From positions 5,152,577-5,216,576 of the forward strand of contig OX345644.1 in the NCBI GenBank assembly GCA_947044365.1: a DNA stretch of 64,000 bases. The letters run 5' to 3'. This document shows, piece by piece, positions 1-15,354 of this stretch (the stretch's first letter is position 1; each line of letters opens with the position of its first letter). The position numbers were made by a program, and so were the translations under genes. The notes under the pieces were generated by a model. That model made no database searches, had not been told where the DNA came from, and saw nothing but the letters and a program-made list of their open reading frames with translations. The stretch is from Petrosia ficiformis. Its lineage: Eukaryota; Porifera; Demospongiae; Haplosclerida; Petrosiidae.

Positions 1-3
1 TGT

Positions 4-40
4 TATGAATTCTGCATGCCTTGGGCATGCAGAATTCATA
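4..40. repeat. Perfect 17-bp inverted repeat
   Basis: TATGAATTCTGCATGCC at 4-20 is followed by a 3-base loop and its exact reverse complement at 24-40. It would form a strong hairpin or cruciform. It may be the end of a mobile element cut by the window edge. Confidence 0.8.
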
Positions 41-457
41 CAAAGTGAGCTAAGAGTTTCCACTCTTCATCAACATTTTTAATGCCAGGATGGGACCACA
101 ATCATTTTATCCACACATACCCCTCCACTTCCCACCTTCACAATGTTAAACATGTTCTAATTAATTACACAAATGTAGCTGAAATATCTTACCATCATAA
201 ACTGTGTAAATACAGCAGTTACCAAAGTACCAGACAGGTGTTGAAAATTCATTTTTAAAAACAAACAGTAGTGCTCTGTTTGTATTTTACCAGGTAGCTA
301 TAAATGAAAATATTATATAAATCACATGTTTAACTGTTGCAGGATGTAAGGTTTTATTGCAAACACATTCTATGTACCACAAGCAAGCAAAATTACTAAT
401 CTAGCAAGGCATGTAAGCAAATCAGATGGATCATAATTATATGCATTTAATATTTAC

Positions 458-2868
458 CATGACTTTCATAGAAGATAACATTCCATCACTGGGATCATAC
501 TTAGCCATTTGTTTCAACAAAAGTTCAAAAGGTTCACACAACTGTAAAACAACAGTAAATACTAATTATAATTAATGACACAACTTTCAATTATGAATGT
601 GGTAATCTGTATACATTTAACTGTTTCAAAAAACTGTGTATTACTCTCATGAGTTGGATTATACCAGACTGTAAGCTTTAAGTTTGATTTATCTGCTAAT
701 ATCTCACCTTAGATATGACCATTCTAAATATATCTCCCAAATTAGTTTCAAGAAAAGAATGTAGTTCACTCGCAAGATTGGATTCCTGTTAATAGTTATT
801 TAAAAAAAAAAAAGAACTTTGATGTATCAGTTATTGTACATGGCTACATGTGTTAGTCACTAGTATTATTACAGTTTCTGTAATGCAGACATATTGTAGG
901 TGGTGACTCTGAGTAACATAGCATGTACATAAACTACATACATGTATAGTATTGCAAGTGCCTTCATTACAGTTAGTTTCATCAAAGTACATGTACAATG
1001 TGTGTGGAGAGACAATTGGGAGCAGACATTTTCAACTGTAAATACATGTATGTATCACATTCTTTGAACATGTATATTCACTATATACAGTGGAACCCCT
1101 CTATTCAGGACACCCTTGTGTCCTTAATGTAATTGTCCTGACTAGAGGGATGTCCTTATTTCAGAGGTGAATGTATATTATAAAGCACAGTTTGGGACTT
1201 ATAGTGTCCTTAATGTAATTGTCCTGATTAGAGGGGTGTCCTTATTTCAGAGGTGAATGTATATTATAAAGCACAGTTTGGGACTTATAGTGTCCTTAAT
1301 GTAATTGTCCTGATTAGAGGGGTGTCCTTATTTCAGAGGTGAATGTATATTATAAAGCACAGTTTGGGACTTATAGTGTCCTTAATGTAATTGTCCTGAT
1401 TAGAGGGGTGTCCTTATTTCAGAGGTGAATGTATATTATAAAGCACAGTTTGGGACTTATAGTGTCCTTAATGTATTTGTCCTGATTAGAGGGGTGTCCT
1501 TATTGCAATAGACGGTTTCACTGTAGTTATATACAGTGAAACCTCCCTTAACGGACACTCCTTGTAACGGACACCTCGTTTTGAACGGACGCAACCAATG
1601 CACGGATTGAACTGACTACTATTGTTGTACTTTACTAACCTCCTTGGAACGGACTCTCTATTTAACGGATAACGGACAACGCTCGATTCCCATCAATACA
1701 GTTAACACGTGAACAGTACTTCCATTTAACGGACGTAGGGCGTTGCCACTGACAACAGTACTTTCAAACGCTCGTCATAATACTTTCTTGTTACTAACGA
1801 AGAGTGATTTTGGTATGTATGGCTTTCTTAGAAGGTCTTCTGTATAACTAAGTGAGTTAAAAGTCGTGGTTGCTTAAAATTCAGGCGTTATACAGACTAG
1901 ACAAGAAGTGGGCGTTGCCCGTCGACTACTATACTTACAAACGTTCGCATTTCTCTCTTCCTGCTGATAGCGAAGTATAAATTTTACATCAATGGGTTTG
2001 TTAAAGACTCTTCTTTCCACAAAATAAGTTAGAATGTTGAGTCTTATAAAATATGAGAGTTATAGTGCTGAAAATTTCTTAATTAAATTTGGGTTAATAA
2101 CGAAAACGCTTATTTCAATTATAGTTGGTAAAGAGTTAATATCTTCCTGGTGATGATGAAAAATAAATTTTACATCTGTGGATTTCTTAATACATCTTCT
2201 CTGAAACAATTCTGAGTCTTATAAAGTCTTAAGTTTGCGTTACCGGTGCCTGAACTAGAGAACCTCCTTGTAAAGGACACCTCTGTATAAAGGACAAAGT
2301 AAAAATCCCCAAACTGTCCATTAAATGGAGGTTCCACTGTAATTACAATACATTGTAATTATTATAATTGCCACTATTGCACTGATGTTAAAACAAGTCA
2401 TACTATATGTTTGGGTCACTCTAATGGTAAATAGATGATCATACAAACTGTCATTAGTGCTAATATATTCTAGTCTAGTATGTATTTGAAATGTGTGTCA
2501 TTCTCTTACAAAATGCCCACCAAATACAAATCCACAAATTATTTATAAATTGTCATATCAGACACTGTCTAGTCTACCTTTTAGAAAACACTCAGTATAT
2601 CTATATAAAATGAGAAATGTTGTACAACAGTCGACCTACACATACCTGATCTATTGCTCCTTCATCACTAACTTTAAGACCACAAAAAGGAACAGCCTGA
2701 AATTGCAAAATTGAAGCAATTTAACAAGTAAATAATATTATGTATATACCATTTACCTGTACACTGAGATACATGATAGTATTAACCATAGTTATGATAG
2801 GCTTGGGTAGAAGAGATGTGAAGTTTATTGATAGAGAGTTAGTAGCCAATTCACACTGCTGTCTGGTG
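458..2868 (-). CDS. CADPS: CADPS-like C-terminal exons
   Basis: Exons 2868-2757, 2696-2646, 785-708 and 541-458 encode residues of about 1016-1123. The first opens [14 protein letters not shown], parallel to [34 protein letters not shown] spans the junction of the last two and parallels the vertebrate VSKFVSVLEGVLSKLSRYDE block. The last exon ends at a GTAAAT donor in phase 0; no further exon is convincing between 1 and 457, so the remaining C-terminus lies outside. Confidence 0.82.
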
Positions 2869-2892
2869 CTGTATTAACAATACATATGCATT

Positions 2893-2940
<48 letters not shown>

Positions 2941-5900
2941 AACTAACAGAAACATCAAAGGGCCGCAGGGTTGTATATACGTGATATACCACCAGGTTCG
3001 ATAACTGCAGGTGTATATTACTGATATACTCACCTCCACGTGACAATTGCATCGTACCGAGCATGCACATTACCATCTGCCATCTGCAGTTACAGCTGAA
3101 AAATGGAACCAACACCAAAGAGGAGGAAGAAAAAAGTTGATACCATGTCTGCTTCACGATTTAAATTCACTACATCACCCAAGGTAGATGAAATGAAGCG
3201 TAAGGTTATACCTAAGAACATAGATAAGTGTACGCAGTGGCTCCAAACATGGCAACTATCGTCGTGTATTTGGCATGTTTGATGTTTCTGTAAGTTACTG
3301 AATATATTATATGTACCATGTCTTCTTGGTGTATATGGCAAATGTAAGACCTTCGCCCCTCAATATCAGCCCTCGGCTTCCCCTCGGGCTGATATCTCAG
3401 GGCTCAGGTCTTATATTCGCCATATACACCTCGAAGCCATGGTATATATATTACATATATATATATATATATATAATATATCACATACATTTACATACAG
3501 ATATACATACTGTAAAATACAGTATACACACATTTTTTTTGATGCTTACATAAACATACATTATAATATTAGTGATGGCCAGTTCAGTTTTCATATAGTT
3601 ATTTAGTATGATAAATTGTGTAATTTGTTAGGTTACTATAAGCTACTATCCCTCATTATACTGATTATCCTTAACTACATATACATGTACATGTATTCAC
3701 ATAAGGAACACTAATTAGAATTATATACAAATATAGTTCAAGCCTGTGGGAATGCAATCATAGGTACGGCACTACAGGCCAAACAAAATAACCAAATATT
3801 GTTTATTCAATATGTAGTGTTATTTTAGTTGCACATAATGCACACAGTGCTATAATTTGCATTAATATCATTAATGGATTATACATGTACATGTACAAAT
3901 AAAACGGAGGGTCAAACTGAAATTATAATTAGCTTTGAGATGAAGTACTATACTTGTAGAATATTTTTAGGGAAAGCTTACAATCTCACTGCTTCTTCAA
4001 ACTTTTCTGCACAAATTGACTGTACTTTGAAAACTATATCACCAGCAAATGGTTCTTGAGGCCAGTGAAGCTGTTCAATAAATGTCTTGATGGATTCCAA
4101 TGCTTCCAAACAACCTTGCATACTAAAACAACACTCACTAGAAATTAGAGAATGATGATAATGTGGTTTTGCAAAGATTAAATTATAATGATATATGAAT
4201 AAACAGATACATGATAATACTGAGATGAGAGAAAGAAAGAAAGAAAGAAAGAAAGACACCTGAGGCAAATGAAACATGTAACTGCAATTTGATACTCACA
4301 TGAGCCAATTGGAGTAATACATGCATGGGTAATACATGTATTTATATATTAATTGTACATGTACACTATATATAAGGATCAACGATGGATAAATGATGAT
4401 TGACATATTGTGTTTAGAAATGCCACTTCTACTTGAAAACTAAAACTTGAAATTGAACTTAAGTACATTGATGAATCACCTGTACATGTGATTGTAATTG
4501 GACTTACGTAAGTACATTGATGAATCACCTGTACATGTGATTGTAATTGGACTTAAGTACATTGATGAATCGCCTGTACATGTGATTGTAATTGAACTTA
4601 AGTACATTGATGAATCGCCTGTACATGTGATTGTAATTGAACTTAAGTACATTGATGAATCGCCTGTACATGTGATTGTAATTGAACTTAAGTACATTGA
4701 TGAATCACCTGTACATGTGATTGTAATTGGACTTAAGTACATTCATGAATCACCTGTACACATGTATATTGGTTGAAAGACTGCTCAGTATTGCTCTAGT
4801 AAATGTTAGAGACTACATATACATGTACATGTGAAAATCTGATGTACGTCCATTGTAATTTTAAAGCTAAAATCTAAATACATATACTTGAGTCTGAACA
4901 CAGTGTAATTATAATTTGTTTCCTGAGTACCACATGTGTACTCGTCCCAAGTATGATTTTAAACATATACATGTATTAAGATACAAGTGTATGTATAGCA
5001 TTTCTTACGATACAGGCATCCATGTTTCTTGTTTAAAGAAAGCAAGCATATCGCTTTTTATCTGGAAATTGAGTCTGTTCAGATATCCCTCAACTAGAGG
5101 TTCAAACTCTTGTAATATATTTTGATGAAATTGACTAAGTTTTAGTGTTGCTACACAAAAGATAATATAATAATCAAAATAATTTATCATAAAGTACAAT
5201 TATAATATGTGACCTAATCTTCAAAAGGGGACACTTTCTGGTAAAAAAATTGTTTATCAAACGCTTACATTTAATCACTCACCATGCTGCCATGTTGTAC
5301 AGGAAGTCAATGAAATTTGGTATCCAGTAAGAGCTACTATTACACTTCTTAAAAACCAAATTTCGTAAACTTCCTATACAAAATGGTGGAATGACAAGAG
5401 ATTAAAGATAAGTATTTGATCGAAATAATTTTGTGGGTAAATGTCCCTACGAAATGTATATTAAGAGTTTCAACAACTATCCTATGCACAATGTTATATC
5501 TGGTTATAACCCCAGATATGACACCTACATCATTTAACAATGGCAATTGCAAAGAAATGAAGGAGTCCACCATTAAAAGACAAGTCAGAGCAAAACAGGA
5601 AAGTGGAAAAACAAGCAGTAAGGTACATAGCAAGGAAAATCTCTGTGACTTTTAACTAGTGACTATTATCTGGACATTGTAATCTGATGAACAATCTACG
5701 GAAGAACAGTAGAAATGTATCATCATTATTTACCAATAGTTATTACCTTGATAACTAGCAAATGCAAGAAATTAACTTTAAAAGAGAATATTCACCGATA
5801 CAATACCTGAGTTTACATGCTGCATGTATGATGGGAACTACACTTTTATAAGGTGATAGTCAACTGTACTTCTAAGTAGTACTATAGTACTACTTTGTAT

Positions 5901-7215
5901 TGTAATCATAGTAATATGTGAATTCCCTTCACATTTGTATGTGATAGCATAGTACTAAGGTGTAATACTGTGTAGTACATTCAACACTTTACCCACAATG
6001 TGCACTGTACAGTAATGGAAGTACAGTGATAGTACATGTACATGTACATTGTATGTGAACTGAATAATAACAGGTACTGTATTTGCAACAGAATATCAGG
6101 ATACTTAATAATACAGTAATGGAACTTATGGAAGTACAGTGATAGTACATGTACATGTACATTGTATGTGAACTGAATAATAACAGGTACTGTATTTGCA
6201 ACAGGATATCAGGATACTTAATAATACAGTAATGGAACTTATGGAAGTACAGTGATAGTACATGTACATGTACATTGTATGTGAACTGAATAATAACAGG
6301 TACTGTATTTGCAACAGGATATCAGGATACTTAATAATACAGTAATGGAACTTATGGAAGTACAGTGATAGTACATGTACATGTACATTGTATGTGAACT
6401 GAATAATAACAGGTACTGTATTTGCAACAGAATATCAGGATACTTAATAATACAGTAATGGAACTTATGGAAGTACAGTGATAGTACATGTACATGTACA
6501 TTGTATGTGAACTGAATAATAACAGGTACTGTATTTGCAAAAGGATATCAGGATACTTAATAATACAGTAATGGAAGTACAGCGATAGTACTTGGATGTC
6601 AGGATACTTGATAATACTATCAGTTGAAACTCTACAATATATGTTCTTATATAATGTACTATTACATACGTTGTAGACATAAATACTCGTTAAGTGAGTA
6701 AAACATTTTTAGGAGTGATACCACATCATCATCAGTGGAATTATCCAGTGTTTCCTTCAGATCAACCATGAAAAATGACCAAAAGGCATCAACATGGCTG
6801 GTAAATGCTTGAGGGTAGAGAGAGAAGTCCTGAGGAAGAAAAAATAGTTTTCTTTGATGTGCTTCTTTGATAAACACAAAGTATAACGTATTATTACTAA
6901 TTTACTATTAATTTTACCTCAAAATAGAATTCATGTAGTTCATACATGAAATCCACACACAGCTGAGCTAATACATATAATTGGTCCACAGACAAATCAG
7001 CAGAATCAACTAAAATATTTAAGAAAATACAAGCTGTATACACATGTACATGTATATTAAGAGCTGATATGAATTAGAGAGTACAGTAGCAACTCTCTGC
7101 TAATGGAACTAAAGATTTTCAAGATTCCTTGAAAGCTAAATCATCTATATCAGCAGTAAAAGCTCAGCTCTAACTAATCCGCATCTGCATACATGTACAT
7201 AATCATCTAAACATG

Positions 7216-7267
<52 letters not shown>

Positions 7268-10200
7268 AAGCTGTGTATGTCTGTGCACATACATATTGGG
7301 TAGGGGAAGCAGAATATATCACATGATCATGGCAAGTCTATGTGGATGCATTTATGACAAATTTACATATTATATTTGCCTGTGTTCCACTTACCTTCAT
7401 CATTATCCTCTTCCAACAGTTTATCATATGTGTTTTTATAGTTGACGAGAGCAGCTCTCTCCATAACTGAATTGAGTAGTTTCGTGGGTGTGGATTCAGA
7501 TGCTGATACCATTGTAGAATTAGATGTATATGCTGTTCCCTCAGCATGAGTAATACCTGTAACCTAACGGGATGTTCAAATATAACTGAACCCTAGCTAT
7601 TCTGGTCTAACATACTGCCCAAAACATCAATGACACAGTACATGTACATGTAAGTACATGTACATGTACATGTAACTCTACTAATTGTTATTACGTGTAC
7701 ATACAGATATATTGATGAATACTATGCATTAACAAATTGACTACACAGTTCAAAATTATCCTATTTGAGTTTGGTCTAACATGCTGCCCAATATACTAAT
7801 GACACAGTACATAATTATAAGTAACTCTACTAATTTTTATGATTACGTGTACATACAGATATATTGATGAATACTGTACATTAACAAATGATACCTGAAC
7901 TACATGTACACATGTACAGTGTAAAAATATTTGTACTAACTAGATTATATAGTTTCATGGTGATTTTCAGATCTTCTTTAGGACAAGAGAAAGGAAAGTA
8001 AGAACAGAAGTTCTCCAATTTCTCTGTCAGCAATATCTCAATCTGCTCACTTGTTTCAGTCCATCTCTGGCGTTCTTTACTTGTCACTACTTCAATATTT
8101 ACTTGTGGACTATAAAAACATAATATAATATCAAAATAACAAATTTAATATACAGTATAGCTTGTAATAGATCATTTGAGTTAGTTAGTACATCATTTGA
8201 GTTAGTTAGTACATCATTTGAGTTAGTTAATACATCATTTGAGTTAGTTAGTACATCATTTGAGTTAGTACATCATTTGAGTTAGTTAATACATCATTTG
8301 AGTTAGTTAGTTAGTACATCATTTGAGTTAGTTAGTACATCATTTGAGTTAGTTAGTACATCATTTGAGTTAGTTAATACATCATTTGAGTTAGTTAGTA
8401 CATCATTTGAGTTAGTTAATACATCATTTGAGTTAGTTAGTACATCATTTGAGTTAGTTAGTACATCATTTGAGTTAGTTAGTACATCATTTGAGTTAGT
8501 TAGTACATCATTTGAGTTAGTACATCATTTGAGTTAGTTAGTACATCATTTGAGTTAGTTAATACATCATTTGAGTTAGTTAGTACATCATTTGAGTTAG
8601 TTAGTACATCATTTGAGTTAGTTAGTACATCATTTGAGTTAGTTAGTACATCATTTGAGTTAGTACATCATTTGAGTTAGTTAGTACATCATTTGAGTTA
8701 GTTAATACATCATTTGAGTTAGTTAATACATCATTTGAGTTAGTTAGTACATCATTTGAGTTAGTTAATACATCATTTGAGTTAGTTAGTTAGTACATCA
8801 TTTGAGTTAGTTAATACATCATTTGAGTTAGTTAATACATCATTTGAGTTAGTTAATACATCATTTGAGTTAGTTAGTTAATACATCATTTGAGTTAGTT
8901 AATACATCATTTGAGTTAGTTAGTTAGTACATCATTTGAGTTAGTTAATACATCATTTGAGTTAGTTAATACATCATTTGAGTTAGTTAGTACATCATTT
9001 GAGTTAGTTAATACATCATTTGAGTTAGTTAGTACATCATTTGAGTTAGTTAGTACATCATTTGAGTTAGTACATCATTTGAGTTAGTTAATACATCATT
9101 TGAGTTAGTTAGTACATCATTTGAGTTAGTTAATACATCATTTGAGTTAGTTAATACATCATTTGAGTTAGTTAGTTAGTACATCATTTGAGTTAGTTAA
9201 TACATCATTTGAGTTAGTTAGTACATCATTTGAGTTAGTTAATACATCATTTGAGTTAGTTAGTTAGTACATCATTTGAGTTAGTTAATACATCATTTGA
9301 GTTAGTTAGTACATCATTTGAGTTAGTTAGTACATCATTTGAGTTAGTTAATACATCATTTGAGTTAGTTAATACATCATTTGAGTTAGTTAGTACATCA
9401 TTTGAGTTAGTTAGTACATCATTTGAGTTAGTTAGTACATCACTTGAGTTAGTTAGTACATCATTTGAGTTAGTTAGTACATCATTTGAGTTAGTTAATA
9501 CATCATTTGAGTTAGTTAGTACATCATTTGAGTTAGTTAATACATCATTTGAGTTAGTTAGTTAGTACATCATTTGAGTTAGTTAATACATCATTTGAGT
9601 TAGTTAGTTAATACATCATTTGAGTTAGTTAATACATCATTTGAGTTAGTTAGTTAGTACATCATTTGAGTTAGTTAATACATCATTTGAGTTAGTTAAT
9701 ACATCATTTGAGTTAGTTAGTACATCATTTGAGTTAGTTAATACATCATTTGAGTTAGTTAGTACATCATTTGAGTTAGTTAGTACATCATTTGAGTTAG
9801 TACATCATTTGAGTTAGTTAATACATCATTTGAGTTAGTTAGTACATCATTTGAGTTAGTTAATACATCATTTGAGTTAGTTAATACATCATTTGAGTTA
9901 GTTAGTTAGTACATCATTTGAGTTAGTTAATACATCATTTGAGTTAGTTAGTACATCATTTGAGTTAGTTAATACATCATTTGAGTTAGTTAGTTAGTAC
10001 ATCATTTGAGTTAGTTAATACATCATTTGAGTTAGTTAGTACATCATTTGAGTTAGTTAGTACATCATTTGAGTTAGTTAATACATCATTTGAGTTAGTT
10101 AATACATCATTTGAGTTAGTTAGTACATCATTTGAGTTAGTTAGTACATCATTTGAGTTAGTTAGTACATCACTTGAGTTAGTTAGTACATCATTTGAGT

Positions 10201-13200
10201 TAGTTAGTACATCATTTGAGTTAGTTAATACATCATTTGAGTTAGTTAGTACATCATTTGAGTTAGTTAATACATCATTTGAGTTAGTTAGTTAGTACAT
10301 CATTTGAGTTAGTTAATACATCATTTGAGTTAGTTAGTTAATACATCATTTGAGTTAGTTAATACATCATTTGAGTTAGTTAGTTAGTACATCATTTGAG
10401 TTAGTTAATACATCATTTGAGTTAGTTAATACATCATTTGAGTTAGTTAGTACATCATTTGAGTTAGTTAATACATCATTTGAGTTAGTTAGTACATCAT
10501 TTGAGTTAGTTAGTACATCATTTGAGTTAGTTAGTACATCACTTGAGTTAGTTAGTACATCATGTCAAGTAATGATTTGACCTCAAGATACATGTATTTG
10601 AGAATTCAATAACAGGAATTTCAATAATTGTTCTGTACCAAACATTACATACATGTATAAATTCAATCAACTGCTTTTCTTCAGTCAAGTTGCATACATG
10701 AATCATGTGAAATTATAAGTATTTATTGTCTTACGCTTTCCCCAATACATGCATCTGACAGAAGCCAAAAGAGTGCAGCATCATAACAGGCCATATATTG
10801 ATACCCCGCAATTCACAATTAAGCCACTCCCACAAGCATGTCAGGTGACGATGACTCAATCTTACGCAATAACGTGCGCAATATTCATCTAATACAAACA
10901 TTTGTCCTGAAGATAACATTCCCTACATCGAGAGGAGAAACATAATTATATTTATACACATAGTCACATACATGTACACATGTACAATAAATGAATTTGA
11001 AGTACATATGTACATGTACATGTATAGTCACACATGTGGCACAGACTATACATGTACATGTATATATTTATTTAGTCTTGTTTTAGTATGATAATAATAA
11101 AGGTTTTAGTTTTAGTTAACTAACTAAAAGTGTCCATTATTGGTCAATTTTCACTTTAGTTAGTTATAGTTAACTATAACTAACTAAAGCGAAAATTGAA
11201 GGTGGATATGCTGGTCTTTCTCTCTAACAATGTTTGAACTTTGAACTGTACCAGAGTTTGTCATAAGTGAACAGGTTTATTAGCTACATGCATCTAATCA
11301 TAACCATCTAATCACTTACAGTCTTATATAACAATTATTGCAAGTTCAATCATAATTAGTTACATGAAGATTTAATAAACACTTTTCAACAATTAATTTT
11401 ATCAATATTTAGTAATAATGAGTTATTTTGAATATCAAACATCGTGATATCTGTTATGTCAATATCGCAAAGGTCTTAGTTATTGCTACAGACCTGTAAT
11501 TTAGTAATAGTGTAGTTAACTAAAAGCCACAATACCTTACTAAAAGGAATTTTAGTTATAGTTATAGTTAACTGTTATAGTTCGAACTCGTGGGAAAGCA
11601 ATCATAGAGATGGCACTAGGGCCATAAAAATTAATAAGAATAAGTTATTGAATTTCGGCACTAATTTAGGAGTAGTTCAGTTCAATCAAAGATCTGAAAC
11701 TTAGACTGAAATTCCACTAACACTGTCAGCAATGATAGCCACCGTAAAGCAATCATAGAGATACTTGTTCTCAATAATTTATATAATGTTTAGACTATCA
11801 ATATCTATATAATTATAATGAGACTAACCCTGCTAAATACTGGTTCACTTAAACGATGATCTAACATTGCTTTGAAAAGTTTAGAGAATAGTTCTTGATG
11901 ATCTAGTTCAAACACATCCATGTTTATGACTTCAGAAAGACCTGATTCCTTTAACTCATTATCTCCTAAAGAGTAAAGAGTACATGTACATCTTTAACTT
12001 TAATATTTACATGTAAATAGGATAGAAACATGAATTTTTCAAACATTTTGTCAGTCAGTCTATATCATTCCGGCCTAAATATAATGTACTTCAACTAGCT
12101 ACGCTGAACAACTCTTCTACAGGTGCAGAAGAAAGAACCAGGTACACCCAGAATAGCCTGATACTGTCCAGTTTGTTGTAGTTAATGGTGTTTAATAGTG
12201 CTTTAAAATGTTAACTACATGCACAAGTGCTTTAATTCATAATATGCTTCAAAGCACCATCAAGCACTTCACAAAATGCGCTTAAAGCACAAGCACTGAA
12301 GTGCTTGCCCCATGCCTGCATATAATGTACATTGCAGTTAAAGTAGTTGAGTTATTCTGGGGACTTGGTCCATTAATAGGTGTAGCACATACATTCTAAT
12401 AGAATTCATGCTGAAACAATAGGAAGAAAGCTGCTTGTAGCTTACATAGAAACTGGAACTAATAGCTGAAAGCAATTAATGACAAGGATACATGTACATG
12501 TACCGTATATGCTTAAAGAAATGCCTCACCTGAATAAGCGCCTGCCCTTGTTTAGTTGCCGGGGGTGAAAGCTAAAGAAACAGCAATAAACGACTGACCT
12601 TAATTAAACGCCTGGGTGTGGCAAGTGCAAACATGTGTTGCAAAAATTGTTTCAGAGTTTACTCAGTTTAGTCTACGATTTGTTATCAAGAGTACATAAA
12701 GAGAGCTACAGTGTAAGTGAAAGCTAGTTATTCCGAGCAGGTAAGTCCAGTCACTTTTCAGAAATTTGGGCGTCAGCCGTCGTCTCCTCTGTCAATGTCA
12801 GACTCTGTCTGCCCTGAGTCTGCATTCATGGAAGTGCATGTAACACAGTGGTTTAAAAATGAAAGGTACATGTAGTTAGTTATAAGATTGATAATGATGT
12901 ATGGAAAGTTTCAAATAGTTTCAAAATAGTTTCAAAATAGTTTAAAGTGAACAAACACTTACTTTGAATAAACGCCCATCTTGTTTTAACGCCGGGCCCA
13001 AACGTCCAGTACAGTAATAAACGCCTAGGCATTTCTTTAAGCAAATACAGTACTCTAATCTGCATACATGTACATGTAATTATACAGTAGTGTACCTGAC
13101 ATCATAGTTTACATACTATCACTGTACTTCCATTGACTACATTGTGAGTGGAGTACATTGTACTTTGAATATACTACACAATGTTACACCTTAGTACTAT

Positions 13201-15292
13201 ACTATCACATACAAATGTGAAGGGAATTCACATATTACTATGATTACAATACTACTTAGATGTACAGTAGACTATTACCTTATTAAAGTGTAGCTCCCAT
13301 CATACATGTGTAGATGTATAGTTAATAAAGTCAGGTACATGTACTGTATCTTGTTTTAAGAATATAATTATTCTTAATACAGTGTACATAACTAATAAAC
13401 ACCGAGTGGTTTACCACATGCAGAATGTAATACACATGTCCATATGTATTATGTATGCATATTAACAATTTCAGTTTTCAGAACCTACTAGTATTCCCTT
13501 TTTACTAGCTTTTAGTTGCTTACCAATAGCTCTTTCGGTTTCTTCCATTGGTGTACTGGCTTGTCCAGTTGCACGAAAGAGTCCTCTAACCCAAGCCTCT
13601 CTCTCAGTATGTGTCTTACAAGCAAACACAATATGACCTTTACTAGATGTCAACTCAAAACGGTAGGGTAAGTCCTCATCCAGGTCTACAGTATCTGAAG
13701 TGACAACAGAAGATTGTAAGAGAGTATTAATAGAAGAGAGAGGGACAGACAGACATGGAGAGAAAGAGAGATAAAGAGAGATATAGAGAAAGAGCGAGAG
13801 ATAGAGAAAGATATGGAGAATGTTAATAGAACAGAGACAGATAGACAGATATGAAGAAATACAGAAAGAGAGACACAAAGAGAGACTAAGAGAGACAGAC
13901 AGAGACACACAAAGAGAGACACACAAAGAGAGACTAAGAGAGACAGATAGAGACACACAAAGAGAGACTAAGAGAGACAGACAGAGACAGAGAGAGACAC
14001 ACAGAGAGAGACTAAGAGAGACAGACAGAGACAGAGAGAGACACACAAAGAGAGACTAAGAGAGACAGACAGAGACACACAAAGAGAGACTAAGAGAGAC
14101 AGATAGACACACACAAAGAGAGACTAAGAGAGACAGATAGAGACAGACAGAGACACACAAAGAGAGACTAAGAGAGACAGATAGAGACACACAAAGAGAG
14201 ACTAAGAGAGACAGATAGAGACAGACAGAGAAAGAGACAGAGAAACAGAGAGACACAGAGGGAGAGAAGAAGAGAGGGAAACAGAGAGACAGAGAGAGAG
14301 ACACAGAGGGAGAGAGAAGAAGAGAGGAAACAGAGAGACAGAGAGAGAGACACACACATACAGAACAATTAGACCATACATTTATACATGTGAGTGATCA
14401 CTGAGGGAGTTTCATTCATGTTAAAAATACTACATGTATAATTTAAATGTACCTCCTGTTAAATAATCCACAATCCATCCCTCTAGATGAACAAATTCCC
14501 TAGGATGAGTGTCTTTAGGTTGATAAAAACACAAGATGAACTTCAACTGAGATAGGAGTATCAATGACATGAATCTTTGTTTCCATTCCTTGAACACGTA
14601 GTCTCCAGAACAATATAAGTTCCTGTGAAGCAGTTACACACATGTACATGTATGAGATAAAATACTCTTATACTACAATATAAGCTCAGGACAAGCTAAA
14701 ATTGAAGTGATGCAGGGGAGCAATACGAAGAGGTTGTTAGTGCTGCTGTGATATAATGATATACAACTGTATCATGTACATGTGCATGTACATGTACATG
14801 CACATGTATATGCATATTGCAATCTAACCATGCACAACATATATACATGTATAATATTGCAATTTTTGTGGCCCATAGGGCCATCCCTATGATCGCTTTC
14901 CTACAAGTTCAATCTATGTTTATATATATATATATGACCGAATTTGCGAAAATCAGCCTTCTGGGATAATTATTAATTTTGAGATACGAGTGAAAATAGA
15001 CAGTCATGGCTTACTCTGGTGATCACTGTTTTACTACATAAAAAGCTTCATTAACATCTTACTTATTCACTCATACCTTCAGAGAAGACATCTCTGTGCT
15101 TTGCTAGCCACTCCTAAAAACGTTTTTAGTCATTAGGTTTAATGATTAAATAATCGATTTAATTGCGTATTTCTCAAAATGAAGGATCTGTGACTACAAC
15201 AGTTTAATTCATTGCTGTACCTTTGTCTTTTGCATGATTATTTAAAAAATTAATTTTGAATTTTATTCCATAAGCCTGATTTTCGCAAATTC

Positions 15293-15354
<62 letters not shown>

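Noticed and set aside
4476..4776. Long frames on both strands with a 15-residue repeat
   Set aside because: They come from a 45-bp minisatellite; the unit length is a multiple of three and neither strand has a plausible gene structure.
5989..6680. Series of overlapping 62-residue frames
   Set aside because: They are successive copies of a 113-bp tandem repeat in a CADPS-like intron.
8168..10563. CRISPR-like array because of regular short repeats
   Set aside because: There are no unique spacers; units abut directly and differ only by tetramer number, which is a eukaryotic satellite.
13700..14368. Ser/Leu-rich and Arg/Glu-rich frames
   Set aside because: Translations of the purine-rich simple repeat; only the part below 13694 is a real exon.
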